The notes under the pieces were generated by a model. That model had not been told where the DNA came from and did not search any database. It saw only the letters and a program-made list of their open reading frames with translations. A stretch of 64,000 nucleotides of DNA from assembly GCF_007859735.1 (NCBI RefSeq), contig NZ_SIHI01000004.1, positions 373 to 64,372 of the forward strand. The letters are read 5' to 3'. This document shows, in pieces, positions 54,714 to 64,000 of the stretch; the stretch's first letter is position 1, and every line of letters begins with the position of its first letter. This stretch comes from Thalassoglobus neptunius (GTDB taxonomy: Bacteria; Planctomycetota; Planctomycetia; Planctomycetales; Planctomycetaceae). The position numbers were made by a program, and so were the translations under genes.

Positions 54714-55036
54714 GCCAGACTCCTTCCAGTCATCAACTCAGGAACTCTCAGAACATAGCATACCGCTTTCTCAGTGAAAGAGTGCAACTCAATGCGCGGT
54801 CGTGATGCGCTTAAGACTCATCACTCATACCCCTTGAGAAAAGCTCACATTCAGAGAGTCACCGGCACAGGACAGAAAGCAGAAGACAGAAAGAGGGCGC
54901 CGATCCTTGAGAGCGCAGATTCTTCGCCACTCGACAGCGACCGTGATTCTCCATCCGTATTACTGCGACCGTGCGACAGCGATCCCGCAAAGCAGGAGCA
55001 GCTGTTCATGACAATTGATGATCGAGTCCTGAATGG
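54714..55036. other. Intergenic region between rho and the Ca/Na antiporter
   Basis: 323 bp, both neighbours on the minus strand. No gene. The words CGACAGCGA and GCGACCGTG each occur twice (54932-54945 and 54965-54982). A 5-bp CTTTC/GAAAG hairpin is near 54770. Must contain the antiporter promoter. Confidence 0.45.
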
Positions 55037-56425
55037 CTAAGTCAGATTCATCGACTGCAGGAATTCCTCATTCGTCTTCGTACGTTTCATACGATTGGTG
55101 AGGAGTTCCATCGCTTCGACCGGGTTCATGTCATTGAGGACACGTCTGAGAATCCAGACAAGTCGAAGCTCGTCTTCACCCATTAGAAGTTCTTCCCGGC
55201 GTGTGCCTGACTTATTGACGTCAATCGCTGGCCAGACGCGTTTTTCGACCATTCGACGGTCGAGATGCAGCTCCGTGTTTCCTGTTCCTTTGAACTCTTC
55301 GAAGATCACCTCATCCATTTTGGAACCGGTATCGACAAGTGCGGTCGCGATAATCGTCAAGCTTCCGCCTTCATCTACTGCCCGGGCAGCTCCGAAGAAA
55401 CGTTTCGGATGCTGAAGCGCGTTGGCATCGACACCACCAGTCAGAATCTTTCCGGAATTGGGACATTCCGTATTATACGCACGGGCCAAACGCGTGATTG
55501 AGTCGAGGAAAATCACGACGTTTTCGCCGTATTCCACCATCCGCTTCGCTTTTTCGATGACCATTTCCGCAACTTGAATGTGGCGGCTGGGCGGTTCATC
55601 AAACGTACTTGAAACGACTTCACAGTTGTCGCTTTTGACCTGCCGTTCCATCTCAGTCACTTCTTCCGGACGTTCATCAATCAGCAACATGATGACGTAA
55701 ACATCCGGATGGTTTTGGATCACTGCTTGCGCGAGCTTTTGCAATAACACGGTTTTCCCGGCACGCGGAGGAGAGACGATCAATCCTCTCTGACCGAATC
55801 CGATCGGTGACACGATGTCGACGACGCGTGTACTGATTTCTGCCTGATCATCTGACAGATGGAGACGATCTTTGGGGTGCAGCGGTGTGAGATCGTCAAA
55901 CGGAACTTTTTCGGAAACGAGATTGGGATCCTGCCCGTTGATCGCTTCGACTCGCAAGAGAGCGAAGTAGCGTTCGTTCTCTTTGGGCGGGCGAATTTGC
56001 CCAGCGACAGTCGCACCGGTCCGCAATCCAAACCGACGAATCTGACTCGGCGAAACGTAAATGTCGTCCGGACAGGGAAGATAGTGATAGTCCGGGCTGC
56101 GCAGAAAACCGAATCCGTCCGGAAGAATCTCGAGCGTTCCTTCACCGAACATCAGACCATTCATCTTGGTCCGCTCTTTGAGGATCCGGAAGATGAGATC
56201 CTGTTTTTTGAGCCCCTGATAGTCGGTGACTTTTTCCTGCTTTGCCAATTCGAACAATTCTTTGACCGTCATTCGCTGCAATGCTGCGATGTGAATGTCG
56301 GACTGCTTGGCATCTTCGTAGTGAGAGTTGGCAGGATCATAGATGGCTTGATCGCCGTCGGACGACTTCTGGCCAACGACGTCGGCGACATCCTTTGAGC
56401 GACCTGAAGTTGTTGATTTCGACAT
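55037..56425 (-). CDS. rho: Transcription termination factor Rho
   Basis: Hexameric RNA-dependent ATPase that ends transcription. ATG 56425 (MSKSTTSG) is chosen; an open frame continues to 56497. About 45 residues form a charged N-terminal extension, then the Rho_N helices ([20 protein letters not shown]), the RNA-binding domain ([40 protein letters not shown]), the P-loop ([12 protein letters not shown]), Walker B and the Q/R loops ([38 protein letters not shown]). 462 residues. It lies downstream of coaE on the same strand with 180 bp between them. Confidence 0.97.
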   Translation of the reverse strand: MSKSTTSGRSKDVADVVGQKSSDGDQAIYDPANSHYEDAKQSDIHIAALQRMTVKELFELAKQEKVTDYQGLKKQDLIFRILKERTKMNGLMFGEGTLEILPDGFGFLRSPDYHYLPCPDDIYVSPSQIRRFGLRTGATVAGQIRPPKENERYFALLRVEAINGQDPNLVSEKVPFDDLTPLHPKDRLHLSDDQAEISTRVVDIVSPIGFGQRGLIVSPPRAGKTVLLQKLAQAVIQNHPDVYVIMLLIDERPEEVTEMERQVKSDNCEVVSSTFDEPPSRHIQVAEMVIEKAKRMVEYGENVVIFLDSITRLARAYNTECPNSGKILTGGVDANALQHPKRFFGAARAVDEGGSLTIIATALVDTGSKMDEVIFEEFKGTGNTELHLDRRMVEKRVWPAIDVNKSGTRREELLMGEDELRLVWILRRVLNDMNPVEAMELLTNRMKRTKTNEEFLQSMNLT

Positions 56426-56605
56426 GATATTCTCGGGACAATGTAGAGAGGAAATTCTGGGGCCCTGGATGGGATCGACGATTTTTCCTGAAATCAAAGA
56501 TGGGCTTCAGAGTTGGAAATGGCGAATGGCAGTGAGTGACAGCCCTGAACCTTAGTGACTCAATTCAATCAGGATTTCCCGTGGGTTGGTGATAGTCGGA
56601 TGATG

Positions 56606-57262
56606 TTACGGTTGAGAAGGCTGCGAAACAGCTTCTCGATTTGTGTATCGGGTCTCAAACTGGTTGATGAACCAGTCAATGAACAACTCGGCCGCGAGAT
56701 GAGGCGGAAGTGTATGATCGACGATAAAGTCTGCCCGTTTTCTCTTCTCAGGCAAACTCAACTGACTGGCTTCTCGCTGAGCCAGTTCTTCTGCGGACCA
56801 TCCACGCCCTGCGACTCGGTCGAGCCGCACATGTTTCGGAACATCCAGGAACACGACAGCATCACAAATGCTGACCCAGCCCGCTTCGATCATCAGTGCC
56901 GCATCGAGGAAGATGACATCCACCTCAACTTCTGACTTCATCTCGTGAAGTTGTTCTTCGAGGAGCTTTCGAATTTCTGGATGAACAATTTGATTCAATT
57001 GCGAACGTGCGGCCTGTTGATCGTCTTCAACTCCAAACACCCGACGAGCGAGTGCAGATCGAAGAATTTCGCCATCGCTGTCAAAAATGTCTTCTCCGAA
57101 AACCTCTCGCAGCTGCGATTTGACGGAATCAAAGCGAAGCACGCGATGCCCAGCCTGATCTGCGTCCAGAACCCGAGCATTGAGGCGTTCTCCCACTGCG
57201 CGCGTAAAGGTCGTCTTGCCTGAGCCGATTCCACCGATCACACCGATCACAGGAATGGACAA
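56606..57262 (-). CDS. coaE: Dephospho-CoA kinase
   Basis: Last step of coenzyme A synthesis: ATP-dependent phosphorylation of the 3'-hydroxyl of dephospho-CoA. P-loop GVIGGIGSGKTTFTRAVG, substrate motif VLDADQAGHRVL, lid region VFLDVPKHVRLDRVAGR and the C-terminal KRKRADFIVDHT are all present. Start is probably TTG 57262 (SIPVIGVIGG), with AAGGAT 6-7 bases upstream; the frame runs to 57304 from another TTG, and no ATG is available near the P-loop. 218 residues, normal. Followed by rho. Confidence 0.94.
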   Translation of the reverse strand: MSIPVIGVIGGIGSGKTTFTRAVGERLNARVLDADQAGHRVLRFDSVKSQLREVFGEDIFDSDGEILRSALARRVFGVEDDQQAARSQLNQIVHPEIRKLLEEQLHEMKSEVEVDVIFLDAALMIEAGWVSICDAVVFLDVPKHVRLDRVAGRGWSAEELAQREASQLSLPEKRKRADFIVDHTLPPHLAAELFIDWFINQFETRYTNREAVSQPSQP

Positions 57263-57825
57263 AGGCTGATCCTTTGCACGGAAATGGGACTGCTGAGTTT
57301 TCAAGATTTGAGTTCAGGGAAATCAGTGAAGGAAGGGAGGAACAGTCGCAAAATTCACTACAGGCTGAACCTGAATGATTGAATGGACCAAGGCACAACA
57401 TGGGACGTCTCAGAAACGACGGCACACGAGATGCTGCTGAATTGAAATCAGCGGTCTTGATCTCTGTTTTATTTCGTTTTGAGTCAGTTCTGATTGAGTG
57501 GATTCAGATGATCTGTCAATCCGTCGACGCGTGAGGTGAAACTCCAGTTTCAGGGCAGACAGAATTCGAGCTGAAAAGACCCTAACACTATGGTCGCTCG
57601 CCAATTCCCAAATGTCAATCATCTGTTTCCTTATCCGTATCGAATTTCTCAATCGAAATGGTTGGCAATCGGGTCTCAGCAGTTCAAGATGCAGGTGATT
57701 GTGACGAAATTTCCGGGAACCTTCTTCCGAACCGTTTCGTCTCACGGATGGTGAATCAAAGAAACGGGCTGATTTCAGACGGGTAATCCGCAAATCTGGA
57801 ATAACAGCCTCGACAGGATGCAAAC
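57263..57825. other. 563-bp divergent intergenic region before the alpha-2-macroglobulin gene
   Basis: Between coaE (minus) and the alpha-2-macroglobulin gene (plus). No convincing gene or RNA; the only long minus-strand frame (57410-57838) is compositionally odd and overlaps the macroglobulin start. AGGA lies 7 bases before the ATG at 57826. Nothing else noted. Confidence 0.45.
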
Positions 57826-60800
57826 ATGTCTCGACCAACTTTCGCGGTGCTTCTTCTTTTTCTGTGCGGAGTGACCCTGTTGGGGGTCTTCAAAATTCAG
57901 GCTCAGACGCCGAATCTTGAGCAACAGCGTTCCGAGGGAGCAAAGCTGTACGAAGAGGGCCAGTTCAAAGAGGCACTCACGATCTTCCTGGGGCTCGTGA
58001 AATCAGAGGAAAACTCTGGGAAGACGTTGGCCTACGATCTCAAGAGTGCAGCAAATTGTTACCGAAAGCTTCAACAAATGCACGAACTCGACGATCTGCT
58101 CCAAGTGATCATCAGCATTCACTCTGAGGATTGGAGAGGCTACTGGATGGCTGCACAAGAATTGCAGGCAAGTCCATCCAACGGTTTCGTCGTCGCGGGA
58201 GAGTTTCGACGGGGAAATCAGCGGGGCGGCGGTGAGTATGCGTCGGTCGAAGATCGAGATCGTGTTCAATCGCTTCAATGGATGATGGAAGCAAAGCGGC
58301 TGATGCCGAGCGATGTGCCTCCCGAGGAACAAGCCAAATTCTACGAATTCTTCGCTCAGGTCTTTGCGAAGGGACGATTGGGAACACACTCCTGGTTGCT
58401 CCAAGACTTGACCTCACTCGACGAACTTCCCGACCCGGTCGTCGGATACCGATACAATTACCGTTCACAGAAAGATCGAGCGGCTCCCGTCGATGAAGAA
58501 GGACATCCCATCTTTATTTCGATTCCGTCGTCACTGGAAGAGGCCACTTCCGACGGCGAACGATGGCGCTGGTGCCTGCAACAAGCTGCCGAGAAGGACC
58601 CGTCGCAAAAACCAAGGCTCGATTTCAATTTCGCAGAGTTTGCCCGCTCCCAGTTTGGCGTTCCAACTCTCAGACGCTGGGGCATCAATCTCAGCGGTCT
58701 CAACTCCAACGATGACGATTCCGCAGAATCCAAAACGTGGCAACTTCCCACACTCGCAGAAGACGAAATGATCGCGCGTCTCGCCACGGGAACTCTTCGC
58801 TTTAAGCTTCCGGAAGATTACGACTTCATCGGAAACCTTCGGAGAATCGGCAACAGCGACACCAAAGCCGATTCAGAGCGTGCTTTGCTCTTGCTGGCAC
58901 AAATCTTCGAAGATCGACTTCAATACGACACCGCAGCTGAAGTCTGGAAATCAGCGATCGAGCGTCACGGGCCCGGAAACCGGAATTACCGACAAAAGCG
59001 GCTCGATCAGATCGTCAACAACTGGGGCCAATTTGAGTCCGTTCAAAGCCAGGCGCCCGGAGTCGGAGCGAAGATCGACTACCGATTCCGCAACGGAGAC
59101 CTTGTTCATTTCGCTGCTCAGGAAATCAAAGTTCCCGAGTTAGTCAGAGACATTCAGACCTATCTCAAGTCATCGCCCAAAGAACTCGACTGGCGAAAGC
59201 TTCAGGTCGAGAACATCGGATATCGGCTCGTTGCTGAAAATGAAACCAAATATCTGGGCAAAACAGTCGCTGCCTGGTCCGTCGATCTGGAACCTCGCGA
59301 GAATCACTTTGACCGCCGGACGACGATTTCCACACCGCTGCAAAATGCGGGGGCCTATCTGCTGACGGCGAAAATGGAGGACGGTAACACAAGCCGAATC
59401 ATCATTTGGCTCGACAATACCGCGATCGTCAAGAAACAACTCAACGGTCGGTCGATGTATTTCGTCGCGGATACAGTGACGGGAGAACCACTCAATCGTG
59501 TCCCGGTCGAGTTCTTCGGATGGAAACAAGAACTCGTTCCGAACACCATTCGAGACTACGCGATTTCGGTCAAACAGCACGCTGAGTTCACCGACGAGAA
59601 CGGGATCATCCTCGCCGACGAAAAACTTCTCTCTGACGAAATGCAGTGGATGGCGATCGTTCAGTCTGAGGACGACCGCTTTGCTTACCTCGGATTCAGC
59701 GGCGTCTGGTACGGTGATTATCGACGATCGAGATACGACCAGCACAAAGTCTATGTCGTCACGGATCGTCCGGTGTATCGACCAGAACAAACGGTCGAAT
59801 TCAAGTTCTGGCTGCGTGAAGTCACCTACGAAAAGACCGATGCCGAACGATTCGCAAATAAGGAATTCACCGTTCGAATTCGTGATCCGAAAGGGACGGA
59901 AGTTTTCAAGCAGAAAATGGCCACCGACAAATTCGGGGGACTGGCAGGCAGCTATGAAATCCCGGAAGGAGCCGCTCTCGGAAACTATGATCTTTCCATT
60001 GATCATCAATTTGGAATCAGCGGAAGAAATTCCTTCCGTGTTGAGGAATACAAGAAGCCGGAATTTGAGGTGACGATTGATGCTCCACAGACACCTGTGG
60101 AACTGGGAGACTCAATCCAGGCAACGATTTCAGCCCGATACTTCTTCGGAGCCCCCGTCACCAACGCCAAAGTTCAGTTTAAGGTCGAGCGATCAAAGCA
60201 CGATTCGCGCTGGTTCCCCGTCACTCGCTGGGACTGGCTTTACGGCAGCGGATACTGGTGGTTTGGTTCCCAGTATCAGTGGTACCCTGGTTTCAGTCGA
60301 TGGGGCTCATTGCCGCCGATTCCCGGTTGGTGGAACTGGAACCCGGATCCCCCCGAACTGGTTCTCGATCAGGAAGTTGAGATCGGTCCCGATGGAACCG
60401 TTCAAATTGACATCGACACATCACTTGCAAAAGTCCTGCACGGCGACAGTGATCACGAATACGAAATCACTGCTGAAGTGACCGATGCCTCTCGCCGCAC
60501 AATCGTCGGTTCCGGCTCTGTCCTTGTCGCTCGTCGACCTTTCAATGTGTTCGCATGGACAACTCGCGGACACTACTCGGTCGGAGATGTCATCGACGCA
60601 GAGTTTCAGGTTCGCACGGTCGACGGGAAAGGTGTTCAGGGAACGGGATCGCTCAAACTTCAACAGATCTCCTACGACGAAAACGGAGTGCCGCAAGAAA
60701 AGACCGTTGAGGAATGGGAACTCAACACAAACGAAGACGGAAGAGTCTCACAAAAAATCAACGCACAGTCCGCCGGACAGTATCGCCTCTCGTATTCTGT

Positions 60801-63800
60801 CACCGCGGAAGACAAGACAATTGAGGGAGCTTGCCTGTTCGTGATTCGCGGAACTGGATTCGACGGATCTGACTATCAGTTCAACGATCTCGAACTGATC
60901 CTCAACAAGCAAACCTACGCACCCGGCGAAGAGATCGAACTTCTCGTCAATACGAACCGGATCGGTTCGACTGTCCTGCTGTTCGTGCGAGCTGAGAACG
61001 GACTGGCCCCGGCCAAACCTCAGGTTTTGCGACTCGACGGCAAAAGCACCGTCGTCCCGATTGATGTCGTCGATCGCGACATGCCGAACTTCTTCATCGA
61101 AGCGATCACCATTTCCAACGGGGAACTTCATACCACCGTTCAGGAAGTCGTCGTTCCGCCTCAAGATCGCATCATCAATGTCGAAATTCTGACGGAAACC
61201 GAAAAGTTCCGCCCCGGACAGCAAGCGGACATACAAGTCAAATTCACCGACGACGAAGGCAAACCTTTCGAAGGCTCACTCGTCATGAGCGTGTATGACC
61301 GGGCGGTCGAGTACATCTCCGGTGGTTCGAATGTGACCGAGATTCGCGAGTTCTTCTGGAAATGGAAACGGAACCACTACCCGAATACCGAGCATAACCT
61401 CAGCAAGTATTTTGGGTTGCTCACGAAGTCCGGGGAAATTCTGATGGGGAACATCGGGATCTTTGGCGGTGAGGTCGCAGACACCGACAAACTCGCCAAG
61501 AGCAAACTTGAGCTCGCTGATGGGGCTCCTCAACGCAAGGGTGGTCGAATGATGAACACTCGAGCGATGCCCACTCCGATGTCAGCCGTGGGGGGAGGAG
61601 TCACGGAATCGCTCGCTGCAGATTTTGGAGCAGAAGCCGCTGTCGAAGCTGAGATGGTCGCACCAACCGTCCGGACCAATTTCGCCGATACAGCTTTCTG
61701 GGATGCCGATCTCACAACAAATCACGACGGGATCGCTGAGATCTCGTTCACGATGCCGGAAAACCTTTCCTCATGGAAGATGCGTGCCTGGGGTCTCGGA
61801 GCCGGAACAGCAGTCGGAGAAGCAACGACCGAAGTCGTCACGTCCAAAGATTTCGTCGTTCGACTTCAAGCTCCGCGATTCTTCGTCGAGAAAGACGAGA
61901 TTGTCATCTCTGCGGTCGTTCACAACTATCTCGAAACGGCCAAACAAGCAGAAGTCTCGCTCGATCTCAGTGGGAACACGCTCGAATTCCTCTCTCCTGA
62001 CGCCCAGAAGCAGACCGTTCGAATCACCGCCGGAGGGGAAGCCCGCGTTGACTGGCGAGTCAAAGCGGTCGCTGAGGGAACCGCCACAATCACTGTGCAG
62101 GGACTGACCGACGAAGAGTCGGATGCGATGGAAATGTCTTTCCCAGTGTTTGTCCATGGGTTCGAAAAATTCGAGTCGTTCTCCGGAGTCATTCGTCCGG
62201 AAGACACAAGCGATCAAATTGAAATCGTTGTCCCCGAAGAGAGACGACCTGAGCAAACCCGGCTCGAGATTCGATATTCACCGACACTCGCGGGAGCAAT
62301 GGTCGACGCCCTTCCCTACCTCGCTGAATATCCTTATGGCTGTACCGAACAGACCCTCAACCGGTTCGTGCCGTCAGTCATCACGCAGGGAATTCTGCGT
62401 CGCATGGGGTTGAATCTGGCTGAGATCAAGGAAAAACGAACAAACCTCAATGCTCAGGAAATCGGTGATCCGAATGAACGGGCAGCTCGCTGGAAGCGCT
62501 TCGACCGGAACCCGGTCTTCGACGAAGCTGAGCTCGCTCGCATGGTTAAGAAAGGGGTCCAGGATCTCACATCGATGCAGAACTCCGATGGAGGATGGGG
62601 ATGGTTCTCAGGTTATGGGGAACGTTCTTATCCGCACACGACAGCAGTCGTGGTCCACGGTCTGCAACAAGCTGCGAAAAACGATATCGCGATCGTCGAT
62701 GGAATTATTGAGAAGGGAATTAGCTGGCTCACTGAGTATCAAGTTGAGCAAGTCAAGTTGCTGGAAGAAGGTGATCGCCAGGCTGAGAAGCCGAGCCGAA
62801 GGCGCTATCGCTCCGAAGCCAACAACCTCGACGCTCTCGTCTTCTCGGTCCTCGTCGACGCAGGTGAGGTCAATCCGTCGATGCAGAAGTATCTCTACCG
62901 AGATCGACTGAAACTTTCACTGTATGGTCAGGCTCTCACCGGTCTCGCTTTCGACAAGATTGGTGCCAATGAACAACGCGACATGATCGTTCGCAACATC
63001 GACCAGTTCATCACTGTCGATGATGAAAATCAGACCGCTTATATCGATCTGCCAAACAACGGATACTGGTGGAACTGGTATGGAAGCACGATTGAAGCGA
63101 ACGCTCAATACCTCAAGTTGCTCTGTCGTACCGCACCGCAGGACCCGAAAACTTCCGGTCTCGTGAAGTTCATTCTGAACAACCGAAAGCATGGATCTTA
63201 CTGGACCAATACACGAGATACTGCCTATTGCATTGAAGCACTCGCTGAGTACCTCGAAGCGACGAACGAACTGAAGCCGGACATGACGGTGGAAGTCTTC
63301 ATCGACGGAGAACGCAAGAAGTCGGTCAAAATTACCTCCGACAACCTGTTCACTTTCGAGAACGCCTTCGTGATCGAAGGAGAGGATCTTGCGTCCGGAG
63401 AGCACACCATCGAACTCCGCAAGACCGGAAGTGGCCCGTTGTATCACAACGCGTACCTAACGAATTTCTCGCTTGAAGACTTCATCACGAAAGCGGGACT
63501 GGAAATCAAAGTTCAGCGAAAGTTCTATCGACTCGTTCAGGACGAGGACGCCAACTCAGTCGTGTCCGGAAGTCGCGGACAGGTCATCGACCAGAAAACG
63601 CTGAAGTACGACCGAGTTCTTCTTGAAAATCTCAGCGATGTGAAAAGCGGAGACCTCATCGAAGTGGAACTCGAAATCGATTCGAAGAACGACTACGAGT
63701 ACGTTATTTTCGAAGACCTCAAAGCTGCCGGAACGGAACCCGTCGAACTGAGAAGTGGTTACACGAGCGGCGGTCTCCGGGCTTATGTCGAATTTCGAGA

Positions 63801-63981
63801 CGAACGAGTCGCCTTCTTCATGAGAAGCCTCGTACGCGGAAAACATTCCGTGAGCTACCAACTCCGGGCAGAAATCCCCGGACGATTCAGCGCACTCCCC
63901 GCCCGGGCCTACGCCATGTACGCTCCCGAACTGAGAGGGAATTCCGACGAGTTCAAGTTGATTATCGAAGACGCCGAGGAG
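57826..63981 (+). CDS. Bacterial alpha-2-macroglobulin with thioester motif
   Basis: Broad-spectrum protease trap thought to protect the cell envelope: cleavage of a bait loop changes its shape and a thioester links it to the protease. Signal peptide near residues 6-28 (AVLLLFLCGVTLLGVFKIQA); no lipobox cysteine, so it looks secreted or periplasmic. N-terminal TPR-like part (about 30-250), macroglobulin beta domains (VYVVTDRPVYRPEQTVEFKF starts MG near 643), PF00207-type AFWDADLTTNHDGIAEISF near 1287, and CTEQ at 1506-1509 in YPYGCTEQTLNRFVPS. Histidine H1604 is about 100 residues later. C-terminal receptor-like region follows. Odd parts: a Trp-rich insert near 805-845 and a Met/Ala-rich linker near 1240-1285. 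The stop codon is 63982-63984. Confidence 0.93.
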
Positions 63982-64000
63982 TGAACGCTGAGTAATTAAC

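Noticed and set aside
54932-54982. Repeated words CGACAGCGA and GCGACCGTG suggesting a small repeat array
   Set aside because: Only two copies each, no regular spacer; not a CRISPR or iteron array.
57410-57838. 142-codon minus-strand frame in the gap before the macroglobulin gene
   Set aside because: It overlaps the macroglobulin start and signal peptide, has no motif and an unusual Arg/Ser-rich composition typical of non-coding translation.
59170-60009. 279-codon antisense frame within the macroglobulin gene
   Set aside because: The plus-strand frame carries macroglobulin domain motifs here; the antisense product has none.

Overview
This 64 kb window is chromosomal sequence from a planctomycete, most likely order Planctomycetales, family Planctomycetaceae. 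The evidence is the dense set of families almost confined to that phylum or amplified in it: DUF1501, DUF1549/DUF1553, DUF1552 and DUF1587/1592/1588/1585 proteins with C-x(2-4)-CH haem c motifs, a TIGR03067-like protein, a LEPR-XLL-like cell-surface repeat protein, a secreted sulfatase, a Tat-exported Gfo/Idh/MocA oxidoreductase and an ECF sigma factor next to a giant exported protein. Base composition looks slightly above 50% GC throughout and I saw no obvious island by composition. I found no tRNA, rRNA, CRISPR array, insertion sequence or origin.

Layout. 0.4-4.7 kb: ergothioneine-type sulfoxide synthase (egtB-like), ilvD and a bestrophin-like channel. 4.7-6.9 kb: a secreted repeat protein on the minus strand. 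7.4-10.6 kb: a CPA2 cation/proton antiporter and an MFS permease. 10.6-14.3 kb, minus: proA and ppk. 14.6-21.7 kb, plus: a DUF1549/1553 cytochrome protein, a Gfo/Idh oxidoreductase, a secreted propeller-like protein and an esterase. 21.7-32.2 kb, minus: an ECF sigma factor that overlaps by 8 bp a 3276-residue membrane protein (LolA-like, FecR-like, VIT, vWA and TPR-like regions). 32.4-36.4 kb, minus: two unknown exported proteins, then an SPFH protein with a small ribbon-helix-helix protein. 36.7-40.5 kb, plus: a DUF1552 + DUF1592-type pair. 40.6-43.3 kb: sulfatase and DMT permease. 43.7-48.7 kb, minus: a small conserved protein and a DUF1501 + DUF1549/1553 pair. 48.9-50.4 kb: gnd with a strong intrinsic terminator. 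50.8-51.3 kb: a TIGR03067-like protein. 51.7-53.5 kb, plus: a papain-fold cysteine peptidase followed by a C3-like (R-S-QxE) ADP-ribosyltransferase, both without signal peptide. 53.6-57.3 kb, minus: Na/Ca exchanger, rho and coaE. 57.8-64.0 kb, plus: a 2052-residue alpha-2-macroglobulin with an intact CTEQ thioester motif.

How the genes fit together. Much of the window serves the cell surface and the breakdown of complex polysaccharides: sulfatase, esterase, exported oxidoreductase and three differently built cytochrome/DUF modules. The rest is core metabolism (ilvD, proA, ppk, gnd, coaE, rho) and ion transport. The two parts most worth following are the sigma factor/giant protein unit, which looks like a transmembrane signalling device, and the peptidase/ADP-ribosyltransferase pair, which looks like an effector cassette. 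A dispersed palindromic repeat with at least three copies (14.4, 34.8 and 45.8 kb) and several strong intergenic hairpins are not explained by the genes.
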